Assembly: GCF_019431355.1 (NCBI RefSeq)
Contig: NZ_CP080269.1
Coordinates: 248,001-312,000 of the forward strand
Source of the DNA: Paenibacillus sp. R14(2021)
GTDB lineage: Bacteria > Bacillota > Bacilli > Paenibacillales > Paenibacillaceae
Direction of reading: 5' to 3'
Length of the DNA stretch: 64,000 nt
The notes beneath the pieces were generated by a model. It ran no database searches and was not told the DNA's origin. It worked only from the letters and a program-made list of their open reading frames with translations. Positions 42,499 through 51,791 of this stretch are shown here, piece by piece. Position 1 is the first letter of the stretch; every line of letters starts with the position of its first letter. The position numbers were made by a program, and so were the translations under genes.

Positions 42499-43380
42499 AT
42501 GGCACACGGCCACAAATCGAACGAAAAAGTAGTATTCGTTGGTGACTCGCGGGTTCGTAAAAAAACGGTAACAGGCCCAGTTATTCCACCGGACTATTCG
42601 TCTTACCCAGGTAAATCGGAAGCGTTCATTCCGAACTTCCTGCTTAAAGAATGGATGGTTGGTGTCGTGGTTCTCGTTGGGTTTCTTGTCCTGACGATCT
42701 CTGAAGCGGCTCCGCTTGGTTACCCGGCAGACCCTACCAATGCTGCCTTTATTCCGATGCCGGACTGGTACTTCCTGTTCCTGTATCAATTCCTTAAATT
42801 GCAATACGTCTCGAAGGATTATGTCGTTCTAGGTACGGTCGGCATTCCGGGCGTAGCATTCGGAGCACTTATGCTGGCTCCGTTTCTGGATACGGGCAAA
42901 GAGCGTCGATTCTATAGACGCCCAATTACTTCGATTCTTATGTTCATGTCGCTTATCTCTGTCTTCTACCTGACGAAACAATCGTGGGATCACTACCAGC
43001 ACGAGCTGAAGCTGACCAACACGATTCCGGAGCATATCCTTCGTGAAGAGAAAGCACGCGAAGCTGCTGAGAAGGCCGCAGAATCTGGCGGGGAACCAGC
43101 TCAGCCGGCAGCGGAAACTCCGCTTGTCGATCCGAAAGATCCTGCAGTTGCCATTACTCAGAAAGCGCAGTGCGTAGCTTGTCACGGTGCGGATCTAAAG
43201 GGTAATGAAAGCTCTGGTATTCCGTCTCTGCACGGAATCGGCGATGAATTCGATAAGGCACAGCTGGTTGACATCGTTACGAACGGTAAGAACAACATGC
43301 CTTCCTTTAAGGATAAGTTGACTACCGAGGAAATCGATCAATTAACGACTTGGCTGGCGAAACAGAAAAAAGCAGAATAA
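42499..43380 (+). CDS. qcrC: Menaquinol:cytochrome c reductase subunit IV/cytochrome c fusion
   Basis: Fusion of a subunit IV-like membrane part (about 45-160, with PDWYFLFLYQFLK) and a C-terminal cytochrome c domain with CVACH at 225-229 and a distal NMPSF methionine. An Ala/Glu-rich linker (about 183-210) joins them. The 293-residue form matches B. subtilis QcrC. AAAGGAGG at 42481-42488 is 10 nt from ATG 42499, which is preferred over TTG 42493. Confidence 0.96.
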   Translation: MAHGHKSNEKVVFVGDSRVRKKTVTGPVIPPDYSSYPGKSEAFIPNFLLKEWMVGVVVLVGFLVLTISEAAPLGYPADPTNAAFIPMPDWYFLFLYQFLKLQYVSKDYVVLGTVGIPGVAFGALMLAPFLDTGKERRFYRRPITSILMFMSLISVFYLTKQSWDHYQHELKLTNTIPEHILREEKAREAAEKAAESGGEPAQPAAETPLVDPKDPAVAITQKAQCVACHGADLKGNESSGIPSLHGIGDEFDKAQLVDIVTNGKNNMPSFKDKLTTEEIDQLTTWLAKQKKAE

Positions 43381-43389
43381 TGAGATGAA

Positions 43390-43422
43390 AACCTGATCGT
43401 TTCGATGCGATCAGGTTTTTTT
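43390..43422 (+). terminator. qcr operon terminator
   Basis: AACCTGATCG (43390-43399) and CGATCAGGTT (43408-43417) form a perfect 10-bp stem followed by a run of T's. Confidence 0.92.
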
Positions 43423-43496
43423 AACTGAATTTCGGGCGACGCTAGGATTAGCATCGGTCATCATGCGAGTGAGAGTTTTTAAGGAGAGGGTAATTG

Positions 43497-44132
43497 GTGA
43501 AGGCTGCAGCTCTTCCGTGGAGTCGAGATTTTCTAACGAATCGCATCAATTTATTGCTGCTTTTTATCGTAAACGCAACTGGTACTGTATACGGTTACAT
43601 TTGGTACGGCGATCAAATGAAGTATACCGTTGCGCAGCATCCGTTCTGGCGCGTGATATTCGTGCCGGACAGTCCGACAGCCAGTTTGTTTTTTACGTTA
43701 TCGCTGCTATTTTTGCTATTTCCTGTATTGGCAAAGCCGACTCCGGTGTACATAGGCGTACGTGCGATCATCGAATCGCTCGGCGTCGTCACTTCCATTA
43801 AATACGGCGTATGGGCAGTCACGATGATTCTGGCAGGCGCGGCGCAGGGCGATTCGCTGCAGTGGGAGCATTATATGCTGATTGTTTCCCACCTTGGCAT
43901 GGCTGTCGAGGCGCTGCTGTTCGTCCGGTTTATGATTGTGGGGCGGTTTGCCGCATTTCTGGCGCTCATATGGCTGCTGCTGAACGATACGATTGATTAT
44001 ACGTACTTTGTGTACCCGTGGCTGCCAGACGTACTTGAGGACGATCTATCTGCCATCCAATCGTTTACAATGGGGCTGTCGGTGGTCAGCTTGCTTCTCA
44101 CATGGCTCTTCATCTCGTTCCGTAAGGTCTAA
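43497..44132 (+). CDS. ypjA: YpjA-like membrane protein (DUF1405)
   Basis: A 211-residue integral membrane protein with about six hydrophobic helices. Segments such as YIWYGDQM, FVPDSPTASLFF and NDTIDYTYFVYPWLP fit the DUF1405 family. It lies after qcrC exactly as ypjA does. GTG 43497 follows AAGGAGAGGG at 43481-43490. Function unknown; no regulatory site is evident beyond the preceding terminator. Confidence 0.82.
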   Translation: MKAAALPWSRDFLTNRINLLLLFIVNATGTVYGYIWYGDQMKYTVAQHPFWRVIFVPDSPTASLFFTLSLLFLLFPVLAKPTPVYIGVRAIIESLGVVTSIKYGVWAVTMILAGAAQGDSLQWEHYMLIVSHLGMAVEALLFVRFMIVGRFAAFLALIWLLLNDTIDYTYFVYPWLPDVLEDDLSAIQSFTMGLSVVSLLLTWLFISFRKV

Positions 44133-44174
44133 GATGGGACATCCCTCCATAGGATGATAATAGGGGGGATGCGC

Positions 44175-45095
44175 GTGAAAGCATCAACGGTATTCGCGCT
44201 GCTAGGCAGCGTCGTACTGCTGTGGCTCTCAACCGGCTGCAGCTTGAATAGTCAAGGCTTTACAATGAATTCGATACAGGCAGACGCTCCGATTGATGGG
44301 CAGCGGCAATCATCGTCGCTTAATCAATTATATAGCTGGTCAGAGCAGCTGTATAACGCCGCAAATGACTCCAATCGCCAACAGGCGTTCCTCTTGCTTC
44401 AACGTATGGAATCGCTGGCTGCGGATGGGGATATTCGAAAGATGGGGACGCAGGCCGGATGGCAGGCATTCGAGCGAAGCATTCAAAGGGCTATTCAAGC
44501 TATGCCGCAAAAAGGGACAAGCCAAGTATGGTATACGGAAACTGCGAGGTTGAAGCTTGCAAGCGATGCGCTCCTAAGGCCGGCTGCGCCGCTTTGGCTG
44601 CAATATGAAGGCGTCTTAAAGGATGATACGCAGAGGATTCGAGCAACGTGGGCGGCTCAAGCGGAAGGACGGCTTAAGGCCGTACAAGCCACAATCAGTG
44701 TCTATGAAGAGCATGTGGATCGTCTGGAGGTTGCGGCGCTTATGCAGCGTGACCGCACAGATATAGATGGAATCAAGGCACAGCTGCTTTATCTGGAACG
44801 TCTCGTACGAGCTGCAGATGCAGGAGAGGTTCGCCAGGATAAAGTTCCGGCAGCGCTCGCAAGTTTGGAATCTGCGTCAGCCCGCCTTTTCAGAGGAGCG
44901 GAGTCCGAAGATGAAGCGGCTCTGACCGATGCGACTCCGCCCGGCCTATCCATTGGCGAGCAGCGAAGAGGCGGTTCACAGATTGCGGAATTGTTCATTG
45001 CCGCTTTCGTGATGGCGGTACTTGGGTTTGCCGGCTGGCGCAAATATCGAAATGGCCAAACGCAGGGGACGTCATTCTCCGATCGATTCAAATAA
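44175..45095 (+). CDS. ypjB: Sporulation protein YpjB, predicted lipoprotein or membrane-anchored
   Basis: A 306-residue exported protein: signal peptide ending in a lipobox (LSTGC), a long helical middle (LNQLYSWSEQLYNAA...), and a C-terminal membrane helix (about 277-296) followed by a basic tail. B. subtilis ypjB at this place is a sporulation-period gene. GTG 44175 is preferred because GGGGGG (44163-44168) lies 6 nt upstream; ATG 44169 and 44154 are alternatives. Function unknown. Confidence 0.78.
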   Translation: MKASTVFALLGSVVLLWLSTGCSLNSQGFTMNSIQADAPIDGQRQSSSLNQLYSWSEQLYNAANDSNRQQAFLLLQRMESLAADGDIRKMGTQAGWQAFERSIQRAIQAMPQKGTSQVWYTETARLKLASDALLRPAAPLWLQYEGVLKDDTQRIRATWAAQAEGRLKAVQATISVYEEHVDRLEVAALMQRDRTDIDGIKAQLLYLERLVRAADAGEVRQDKVPAALASLESASARLFRGAESEDEAALTDATPPGLSIGEQRRGGSQIAELFIAAFVMAVLGFAGWRKYRNGQTQGTSFSDRFK

Positions 45096-45129
45096 AGAAT
45101 AGCCGGTGCGAAGCGCGCCGGCTATTCTT
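45095..45129. terminator. Shared terminator of convergent ypjB and ypjC
   Basis: AAGAATAGCCGG and CCGGCTATTCTT are perfect 12-bp arms. The stop codon of the minus-strand gene lies inside the stem; on the minus strand TTTATTTG follows, so termination is better in that direction. Confidence 0.8.
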
Positions 45130-45988
45130 GTTTGAATCCTTCTCCAAGGACGTCATGCACATCCGAAATAATGATGAATGCAAGCGGATCGACACTGCGG
45201 ACTATGGTTTTCATACGTCTGATTTCATGGCGGGCGACGACGCAGTACACGACCTGCTTCGGCTTACCGGAATAAGCGCCTTTGGCAGGGAACAATGTAA
45301 CGCCGCGTTCCAAATCTTGCGTGATGACTTGGCCGACCTCTTCTCCGAATTCGGTAATGATTGAGAAGGCTTTAGCCGAATAAGCGCCTTCCTGGATAAA
45401 GTCGATCAGCTTGGATGCGATAAAAACAGCCACGAGCGTATACAGCACCTTTTCCTTCGGAATATAAAGCAGCGATACACCGATTATGATGATGTCGAGC
45501 GACAGAATGACTTGACCCATGCTCCAGCCCTTCAGCTTGGCAGCGATGCGCGCGAGGATATCGACGCCGCCGGTTGTGCCGCCGAATCGGAAGACAATGC
45601 CAAGCCCGGCGCCAAGCGTCACTCCGGCATAGAGTACTGCCAATATGTAGTCGTTGGAGGTCCGAAAAGGAACAATCCAGCCAAGGTGGATCAGCTTCTC
45701 CATCAGCGCCAAAAACACCGACAGCGAGACCGTGCCGAAGACGGTATACCCGGTATGGGAGCGGCCCAGCACCCGCCAGCCGACGAAGAAGAGCGGGATG
45801 TTTAACACGAGTGTGGAGATCGACAGAGGCCATCCCAAGGCGTAATTCAGCAGGATCGCAATCCCCGTTACGCCGCCTTCCATCAATTGATTGGGAATCA
45901 GGAAATAATGCAAGCCAAATGCATAAATGGCTGTCCCTAGCGCGACAAGCGGCAGGGTACGAAGCAACTGCGAAGCGGACGTTTTCAA
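45122..45988 (-). CDS. ypjC: YitT-family membrane protein (YpjC)
   Basis: Only minus-strand gene of the window. The 288-residue product has five or six membrane helices followed by a cytoplasmic DUF2179 domain (about 220-285, with RMKTIVRSVDPLAFIIISDVHDV). The start ALGTAIYAFGLHYFLIPNQLMEGGVTGIA region (two short runs) is typical of YitT proteins. The start is TTG 45988 with AGGAG 12 nt upstream. It has its own consensus promoter at 46039-46067. Function unknown; similar domains bind nucleotides or lead to transporters. Confidence 0.87.
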   Translation of the reverse strand: MKTSASQLLRTLPLVALGTAIYAFGLHYFLIPNQLMEGGVTGIAILLNYALGWPLSISTLVLNIPLFFVGWRVLGRSHTGYTVFGTVSLSVFLALMEKLIHLGWIVPFRTSNDYILAVLYAGVTLGAGLGIVFRFGGTTGGVDILARIAAKLKGWSMGQVILSLDIIIIGVSLLYIPKEKVLYTLVAVFIASKLIDFIQEGAYSAKAFSIITEFGEEVGQVITQDLERGVTLFPAKGAYSGKPKQVVYCVVARHEIRRMKTIVRSVDPLAFIIISDVHDVLGEGFKQE

Positions 45989-46038
45989 AAGCGGATTCAG
46001 CTCCTATTCGGCGGAATGGACAAGATGAAGGCTATAAC

Positions 46039-46067
46039 ATAGTATGTCTCTTTGCGAGGATTGTCAA
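46039..46067 (-). promoter_or_regulatory. Promoter of ypjC
   Basis: On the minus strand TTGACA (46067-46062), 17-nt spacer, TACTAT (46044-46039). The divergent ypjD gene starts 73 nt to the right. Confidence 0.8.
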
Positions 46068-46139
46068 AAGCATTGTTTTCAGATACGCTTTGATATAACA
46101 TATGTAGGGAAACCTCATGCACAGAGAGGAGCAGCATCG

Positions 46140-46475
46140 TTGTCCCAGAAATCACTTGCAGCTATTCAGCAAGAAGTAGATGCTTACATATCACAGTTTA
46201 AAGAAGGGTACTTCAGTCCCTTGTCTATGCTAGCTAGAATGAGCGAAGAAGTCGGTGAACTGGCCCGTGAGGTGAATCATCGTTTCGGCGAGAAACCGAA
46301 GAAATCAGATGAGGCGGACAATTCCGTAGAGATGGAGCTCGGCGACGTAATGTTCATCGTTATCTGCTTCGCGAATTCGCTTGGCATTGATTTGACCGAA
46401 GCACATGACCGCGTCATGCATAAGTTCAATACGCGGGATGCGAATCGTTGGACGCGAAAAAACGTCGAACCGTAA
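46140..46475 (+). CDS. ypjD: MazG-like nucleotide pyrophosphohydrolase
   Basis: Small all-helical NTP pyrophosphatase, 111 residues. The metal motif is split as EEVGEL (EExxE region, about 37-42) and ELGDVMF (ExxD, about 67-73). Start TTG 46140 is set by GAGAGGAG at 46125-46131. B. subtilis ypjD is at the same place before dapB. The likely job is removal of abnormal nucleotides (family knowledge). Confidence 0.92.
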   Translation: MSQKSLAAIQQEVDAYISQFKEGYFSPLSMLARMSEEVGELAREVNHRFGEKPKKSDEADNSVEMELGDVMFIVICFANSLGIDLTEAHDRVMHKFNTRDANRWTRKNVEP

Positions 46476-46529
46476 TACATCTCCTTACATATGCTGTACC
46501 ATCACCCTGTGTACAAGGAGGATGGGCGG

Positions 46530-47075
46530 ATGGACGTAGAAAGCAGCGTGAAGAAGGCTTACGAAGCCATCCTAAGCGGCGATTTTGAACAGGCAATCCT
46601 GCGGTTTGAAGAAGCGATTGCGCAGGAACCGGAGAATGGTGCGATTTATTACAAGTGCTCCATTACGTGTGCCCGCAGCGGGAAATGGCAAAAGGCGCTC
46701 CATTATGCAGAACAGGCCGTGCTGCTTGATGCAGAGCACGCTGAATATCAGTATCATCTCGAGACAGTCAAAGCAAGAGGAATGGTGAGCGAAGCAGAGC
46801 AGCTGTTGTCGCAGTCACCTGCTCACACGGATCAAGCACTTGTGCTGCTGAAAGAGGCGTCGCGGCTTGATCCGCTGAACATGGAAGCCCTGCTGCTGCT
46901 TGCTGCCGTATTCGCCTCCCTGCGGCGTTATGAAGAAGGTGCCGCATGTGCGCGAGAAGCGCTTCGGCTGGATCCCGAGCATGCCGCAGCAAGGCGTTTA
47001 TTCGCCGAGCTGAAGAGGAAGAGCAGAGCGCTTCGCGCGTACGGACTTAGAACCAAACGGAAAAGGAACAGGTGA
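46530..47075 (+). CDS. TPR-repeat protein
   Basis: A 181-residue protein with about four tetratricopeptide units: AYEAILSGDFEQAILRFEEA, KWQKALHYAEQAVLL, HTDQALVLLKEASRLDP and RRYEEGAACAREALRLDP, ending in a very basic tail (RALRAYGLRTKRKRNR) that could bind nucleic acid. AAGGAGG at 46515-46521 is 8 nt from ATG 46530. It is an insertion between ypjD and dapB relative to B. subtilis. Partner unknown. Confidence 0.8.
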   Translation: MDVESSVKKAYEAILSGDFEQAILRFEEAIAQEPENGAIYYKCSITCARSGKWQKALHYAEQAVLLDAEHAEYQYHLETVKARGMVSEAEQLLSQSPAHTDQALVLLKEASRLDPLNMEALLLLAAVFASLRRYEEGAACAREALRLDPEHAAARRLFAELKRKSRALRAYGLRTKRKRNR

Positions 47076-47080
47076 TTCGC

Positions 47081-47887
47081 ATGGCAGCAGAGCAAATTCG
47101 AGTCGCAGTTGCGGGTGCAAGCGGCCGCATGGGACGCGAAGTCGTGAAGATGGTTTTACAAGATGATGGGCTGACGCTGGCAGCAGCTATCGCCCAGTCC
47201 GCAGGTCCGATTGACGCGGGAACGCTCGTCGGACTTCCGGCTTGCGGTGTCACGGTCCAAAATGACCTGAGCGCCGCCCTCGCTAGCGCAAATGCAGACG
47301 TCCTGGTTGATTTCACAGTACCGGCGGCTGTTTACGGGAATACGTGCACGGCAATCGCGCACGGTGTTCGTCCTGTAGTCGGAACCACAGGCTTCACGCC
47401 GGAGCAGATCAAAGAGCTGGACGAGCTGTGCAAAGAGAAAGGTATCGGGGGCTTGATCGCCCCGAACTTCTCCATAGGCGCGATTCTCATGATGAGATTC
47501 GCAGCGCAAGCGGCAAAATATATGCCTCATGTCGAAATTATCGAATATCATGGCGACCAGAAGCTGGATGCCCCTTCGGGAACTTCGATCAAGACAGCTG
47601 AACTCATCGCGGAGGCGAGGCAGGAGCTGCGTCAGGGCAATCCCAAGGAAGAAGAGATCATCGAAGGCGCGCGCGGCGGCTATTATAACGGATTTCGCAT
47701 ACATAGCGTAAGATTGCCAGGCGTGTTCGCCCAGCAAGAAGTTATTTTTGGCGGCAACGGCCAAACCTTGAAAGTACGTCATGATTCCTATGAACGCTCA
47801 GGCTATATGCCGGGCGTAAGCGTGGCGTGCAAGAAAGTCGTTACCTATACCGGACTTATTTATGGTTTTGAACATTTGATCGATTAA
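47081..47887 (+). CDS. dapB: 4-hydroxy-tetrahydrodipicolinate reductase
   Basis: NAD(P)H-dependent step of the lysine and diaminopimelate pathway, also feeding dipicolinate in spores. The 268-residue product has VAGASGRMGREV at 11-22, VGTTGFTPEQ, the PNFSIGAILMM segment and EYHGDQKLDAPSGTS with the substrate-binding lysine. ATG 47081 is used; GTG 47072 would overlap the TPR gene. Confidence 0.96.
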   Translation: MAAEQIRVAVAGASGRMGREVVKMVLQDDGLTLAAAIAQSAGPIDAGTLVGLPACGVTVQNDLSAALASANADVLVDFTVPAAVYGNTCTAIAHGVRPVVGTTGFTPEQIKELDELCKEKGIGGLIAPNFSIGAILMMRFAAQAAKYMPHVEIIEYHGDQKLDAPSGTSIKTAELIAEARQELRQGNPKEEEIIEGARGGYYNGFRIHSVRLPGVFAQQEVIFGGNGQTLKVRHDSYERSGYMPGVSVACKKVVTYTGLIYGFEHLID

Positions 47888-47959
47888 CGACAATTCGGCA
47901 GGTCGATGCTTGTCCAACTGAGAGAACGTTCGGACATACAAGAGGGGAGTGCGGCGAGG

Positions 47960-48376
47960 TTGAACATCGCGTTTATTGCACATGATCGGAAGAAAGATGA
48001 AATGGTTAACTTTGTTATTGCTTACGAACACGTGTTTCAAGGCCATAACTTATATTCCACGGGCACGACAGGCACCCGCATCATGGAACAGACGAGTCTA
48101 AGCATTCACCGATATATGTCCGGCCCGCTGGGAGGCGACCAGCAAATCGGCGCGATGGTTGCGCAGAACGAAATGGATTTGATTATTTTCCTTCGCGATC
48201 CGCTTATGGCGCAGCCGCATGAACCGGACATCATTGCGCTGCTTCGCTTATGCGATGTGCAAGGCATTCCGGTTGCGACGAACGTAGCGACGGGCGAGCT
48301 CCTCGTAAGGGCGCTGCAGCGGGGAGATTTCGCGTGGCGGGAGCTTGTACATAAATATAAGCCGGGTGAAGTGTAA
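47960..48376 (+). CDS. mgsA: Methylglyoxal synthase
   Basis: Converts dihydroxyacetone phosphate to methylglyoxal, a bypass of lower glycolysis. The 138-residue product has [14 protein letters not shown], the phosphate site [21 protein letters not shown] and the catalytic Asp in [17 protein letters not shown] 47960 is the start: GAGGGGAG lies 10 nt upstream and the result fits family length, while the ATG at 47908 region gives an unrelated extension. Next gene bshB1 starts at the TAATG junction. Confidence 0.94.
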   Translation: MNIAFIAHDRKKDEMVNFVIAYEHVFQGHNLYSTGTTGTRIMEQTSLSIHRYMSGPLGGDQQIGAMVAQNEMDLIIFLRDPLMAQPHEPDIIALLRLCDVQGIPVATNVATGELLVRALQRGDFAWRELVHKYKPGEV

Positions 48377-49074
48377 TGACGGAATCAGTAGATATTCTGG
48401 CGTTCGGCGCCCATCCGGATGATGTTGAAATCGGTATGGGCGGTACGATCGCCAAGCATGTTCAGCAGGGCTACAGCGTTGCGATTTGCGATTTGACCGA
48501 GGCGGAGATGTCCTCCAATGGCACCGTGGAAACGAGGCGGCAGGAAGCTGCCGAAGCTTCCGCGGTGCTTGGTCTATCTCATCGTTCCGTGCTGCGATTG
48601 CCTGACCGAGGGTTGACGGGGTCGAGTGAACAGCTGCAGACCATCGTCGGGGAAATTCGCCGTCTGCGGCCGAGGCTTGTATTTGCGCCTTACTGGAACG
48701 ATCGTCATCCTGACCATGTGAGCTGCAGCAGACTGATCGAGGAAGCGGTATTTAACGCAAAGCTTCGTAATTACTTGCCGGAGCTGCCGCCCGTTCAGGT
48801 CGAACAGATTTATTTCTATTACATAAACGACAGCAGTGACGTCAGCCTCGTGACTGACATCAGTGCACACATGGAAACGAAGATTGCCGCACTGCAAGCC
48901 TACCGTTCGCAATTCGCACCACCTGCACCGGGAGAGGATCGCGTGCAAACGCCGCTTACGGACCGCTATATTCAACGGGTCGAAGCGCGGGACATGCTGC
49001 TTGGCCAAACGCGCGGCTGGGCGTACGCGGAAGGATTTGCAATCCGCCGCCCGCATGCGGTACCTTTATTTTAG
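48376..49074 (+). CDS. bshB1: Bacillithiol biosynthesis deacetylase BshB1
   Basis: Zinc enzyme that deacetylates GlcNAc-malate in bacillithiol synthesis. The 232-residue LmbE-like product has the metal motif GAHPDDVEIG (11-20) and the later HPDHVSCSRL histidines. It overlaps mgsA by one base, and bshA follows 88 nt downstream. Bacillithiol also protects against methylglyoxal, so the mgsA-bshB1 coupling makes metabolic sense (inference). Confidence 0.95.
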   Translation: MTESVDILAFGAHPDDVEIGMGGTIAKHVQQGYSVAICDLTEAEMSSNGTVETRRQEAAEASAVLGLSHRSVLRLPDRGLTGSSEQLQTIVGEIRRLRPRLVFAPYWNDRHPDHVSCSRLIEEAVFNAKLRNYLPELPPVQVEQIYFYYINDSSDVSLVTDISAHMETKIAALQAYRSQFAPPAPGEDRVQTPLTDRYIQRVEARDMLLGQTRGWAYAEGFAIRRPHAVPLF

Positions 49075-49162
49075 AATCGGATTCATTCGGCCGCTGCGCA
49101 AATGATTAGCCATGAATACATCGCGTATCGGCATATATATGGAACTACTGGGGGTGAAACGC

Positions 49163-50323
49163 ATGGCAAAACGATTAAAAATCGGAATTACGTGTTACCC
49201 GACGCTGGGCGGATCTGGGGTCGTAGCGACCGAGCTTGGGAAGATGCTTGCGGAGAAGGGGCACGAAATTCATTTTATAACACACAGCATTCCTTTTCGG
49301 CTGGGACAATTTCAAAAAAATATTTTTTATCATGAAGTCGAAGTGAACGATTATTATGTCTTCCGTTATCCGCCCTACGATCTGTCGCTTGCCAGCAAAA
49401 TGGCGCAGGTCGCCAAAATGCAGAAGCTGGATATTCTGCATGTCCATTACGCCGTACCTCACGCCGTGTGCGCGTACCTGGCGAAGGAAATGGTCGGCGA
49501 CGGCCTGAGGACGGTTACCACGCTCCACGGCACAGACATTACCGTACTCGCGCAAGACGAATCGCTGAAGGATCTGATCCGGATGGGGATTAACAAGAGC
49601 GATGCCGTTACGGCCGTATCCATGGATCTTATCCGCGAGACGCGTGAGCTGCTGGATATCGATAAGCCAATCGAGCTGACGTATAATTTTGTCGATAAAC
49701 GCATCTATTATCCGAGGGAATGCAGCTCGCTTCGTAGCGATTTTGTGACCAAGGACGAGAAAATTCTCATGCACATCTCGAACTTCAGACCGGTTAAACG
49801 GCTGCAGGATGTCATCGACGTATTTGATAAGGTCGTGAAGGAAGTGCCAAGCAAGCTGCTGCTTGTCGGCGAAGGACCGGATTTCCCGAAGGTTCAAGCA
49901 CGGATCCGTCAGCTCGGCTTGGAGGATCGCGTTCATTTCCTTGGCAAGCAGGATGACGTTGCCCAAGTGATCTCGATCGCCGATCTTATGCTGCTCCCCT
50001 CCGAGAAGGAGAGCTTTGGTCTTGTGGCGCTTGAAGCAATGGCCTGCGGCGTTCCTACAATCGGCTCCAATGCCGGAGGTATACCGGAGCTAGTCACGTC
50101 CGGCGTAACGGGGTTCCTGTCGCCGATCGGCGATACGGACGATATGGCCTATAACGCGATCAAGCTGCTTCGCAATGAAGAACTGTATGCGAAGTTCCGT
50201 GAAGCGGGACTTTACCGGGCCACGCATGAATTTTGCAATGAGCGGATTACGGCGGAATATGAGCGTATTTATTACAAAACGCTCGGCATTGAAGCGGATA
50301 TTCCAGTGCCGATTTGCGATTAA
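49163..50323 (+). CDS. bshA: N-acetyl-alpha-D-glucosaminyl L-malate synthase BshA
   Basis: GT4 glycosyltransferase joining UDP-GlcNAc and L-malate, first step of bacillithiol. The 386-residue product has CYPTLGGSGVVATELG at the N-terminus, VTTLHGTDITVL, and the C-terminal donor site SEKESFGLVALEAMACGVP. ATG 49163 follows TGGGGGTGA; upstream ATG codons at 49112 and 49139 lack an SD. Confidence 0.95.
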   Translation: MAKRLKIGITCYPTLGGSGVVATELGKMLAEKGHEIHFITHSIPFRLGQFQKNIFYHEVEVNDYYVFRYPPYDLSLASKMAQVAKMQKLDILHVHYAVPHAVCAYLAKEMVGDGLRTVTTLHGTDITVLAQDESLKDLIRMGINKSDAVTAVSMDLIRETRELLDIDKPIELTYNFVDKRIYYPRECSSLRSDFVTKDEKILMHISNFRPVKRLQDVIDVFDKVVKEVPSKLLLVGEGPDFPKVQARIRQLGLEDRVHFLGKQDDVAQVISIADLMLLPSEKESFGLVALEAMACGVPTIGSNAGGIPELVTSGVTGFLSPIGDTDDMAYNAIKLLRNEELYAKFREAGLYRATHEFCNERITAEYERIYYKTLGIEADIPVPICD

Positions 50324-50349
50324 GCAGGATATAGAAGGGAGGGAGAGCC

Positions 50350-51765
50350 ATGTCATGGAGCGAACCGCTGACGAGGGCGCTCCCTTTGCTTTATGCATTG
50401 GAGGAGCGAGGCTTCGAGACGGTCTTTGTCGGAGGCTGCGTGCGGGATACGCTGCTCGGCAAACCGCTGAAAGATGTGGATATTGCAACGGCGGCGTCGC
50501 CTGAGCAAGTCATGGCGATCTTCCCGCATACGATTCCGACGGGATTGCAGCATGGAACGGTAACGGTCGTCGCTGAAGGCGAAACTTACGAGCTGACGAC
50601 GTTTCGGACCGAGTCGGCCTACGAGCAGCATCGAAGGCCAACCGAAGTGCAGTTCGTTAACAGCCTTGAGGCCGACTTGCTTCGCAGAGATTTCACGATC
50701 AACAGCATGGCGCTGCGAAGCGACGGCACGCTTGTCGATCCCTTCGGCGGGCTTCAGGATCTCCGGAATGGGATACTGCGCTGCGTTGGCGACCCGGATG
50801 CCAGATTGCAGGAGGACGCGCTGCGTTTAGTGCGCGCCATTCGATTCGCTGCGGCGTATGACCTGCGCATCGCGCACCGCACATGGCGGGCGATCAAGCG
50901 CCATAATCATCTGCTCGTTCATATCGCAATGGAGCGAATCGGGCTGGAGTTTGACAAAATGATCGCCGTCAGCGATCCGCAGCGAGCGGCCGCTTGGCTG
51001 GCGGCAAGCGGCATGCTTTCCTTCACGAAGGAAGCTTTACCGGAAGCGATGACTGCGGCTGTCGATGCGTATATGCAGGCTAGAATGGAAAGGGCATCTG
51101 CTTCGCTCCCGGAGAATATACACGAAGCGTATGTCAGACGGCCAGGCTGGCCAATGGCAGCAATGATGCAGCAGCTAGGCAAGGTTGGAGAACCCGAGGA
51201 CCGCTGGGCGGCGCTGTGCGCTGCATTGTCGATGGATACAGCTCTAGCATCCGAGATGTTTGCGGCGCTTAAATATGCGACATTAAGGAGCATTCGGCTG
51301 GTTGGCGTGCTTGAAATTCATATTGCGATGAAGCAAGCTCTTCTAGGCATGTGCGATGACGAACAGATCGATCCCCATACTCGGTCTACATGGAGACAAG
51401 AGATGCATAGGGAGTGGATTTCATTAATTCTGCGGCATGGCAAGCCCGCCGCGAAATGTTGGATCCAACTCATCCGAAACATTCCGATGCTGGCTGAACC
51501 GTCTGCTGAGGATTGTCCGATTGAACAATTGCCCAAACTGCTGGATATGTTGCAGCAAAGCTTGGACAAGCTGCCGGCGGCGTCCTTGAAGGAGCTGGCC
51601 GTGAAGGGCAAGGATATACTCGGTCTGCAGGTGAAACCATCCGGGCCGTGGCTTGGAATCCTGCTTGCAGAACTGCTGCTGGAAACCGCGCTTGGCGAGC
51701 TGCCGAACGAGAAAGAACATCTACTAAGCGAAGTGGCCAAACGGCTGGCCGCCATAACTGGCTAA
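50350..51765 (+). CDS. cca: CCA tRNA nucleotidyltransferase
   Basis: Class II CCA-adding enzyme that completes or repairs tRNA 3' ends. The 471-residue product has FVGGCVRDTLLGKPLKDVDIAT (GG and DxD, in two parts about 26-47), RRDFTINSMAL and DPDARLQEDALRLVRAIRFAA. The C-terminal half is less conserved. GGGAGGGAGAG precedes ATG 50350. It is followed by birA as in B. subtilis. Confidence 0.94.
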   Translation: MSWSEPLTRALPLLYALEERGFETVFVGGCVRDTLLGKPLKDVDIATAASPEQVMAIFPHTIPTGLQHGTVTVVAEGETYELTTFRTESAYEQHRRPTEVQFVNSLEADLLRRDFTINSMALRSDGTLVDPFGGLQDLRNGILRCVGDPDARLQEDALRLVRAIRFAAAYDLRIAHRTWRAIKRHNHLLVHIAMERIGLEFDKMIAVSDPQRAAAWLAASGMLSFTKEALPEAMTAAVDAYMQARMERASASLPENIHEAYVRRPGWPMAAMMQQLGKVGEPEDRWAALCAALSMDTALASEMFAALKYATLRSIRLVGVLEIHIAMKQALLGMCDDEQIDPHTRSTWRQEMHREWISLILRHGKPAAKCWIQLIRNIPMLAEPSAEDCPIEQLPKLLDMLQQSLDKLPAASLKELAVKGKDILGLQVKPSGPWLGILLAELLLETALGELPNEKEHLLSEVAKRLAAITG

Positions 51766-51791
51766 GTGCCGCATAATGAGGGGAATTAAAG

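Noticed and set aside
45574-46098. 174-codon plus-strand frame opposite ypjC
   Set aside because: Arginine/serine-rich shadow of the minus-strand membrane gene, which has a consensus promoter and a clear family match.
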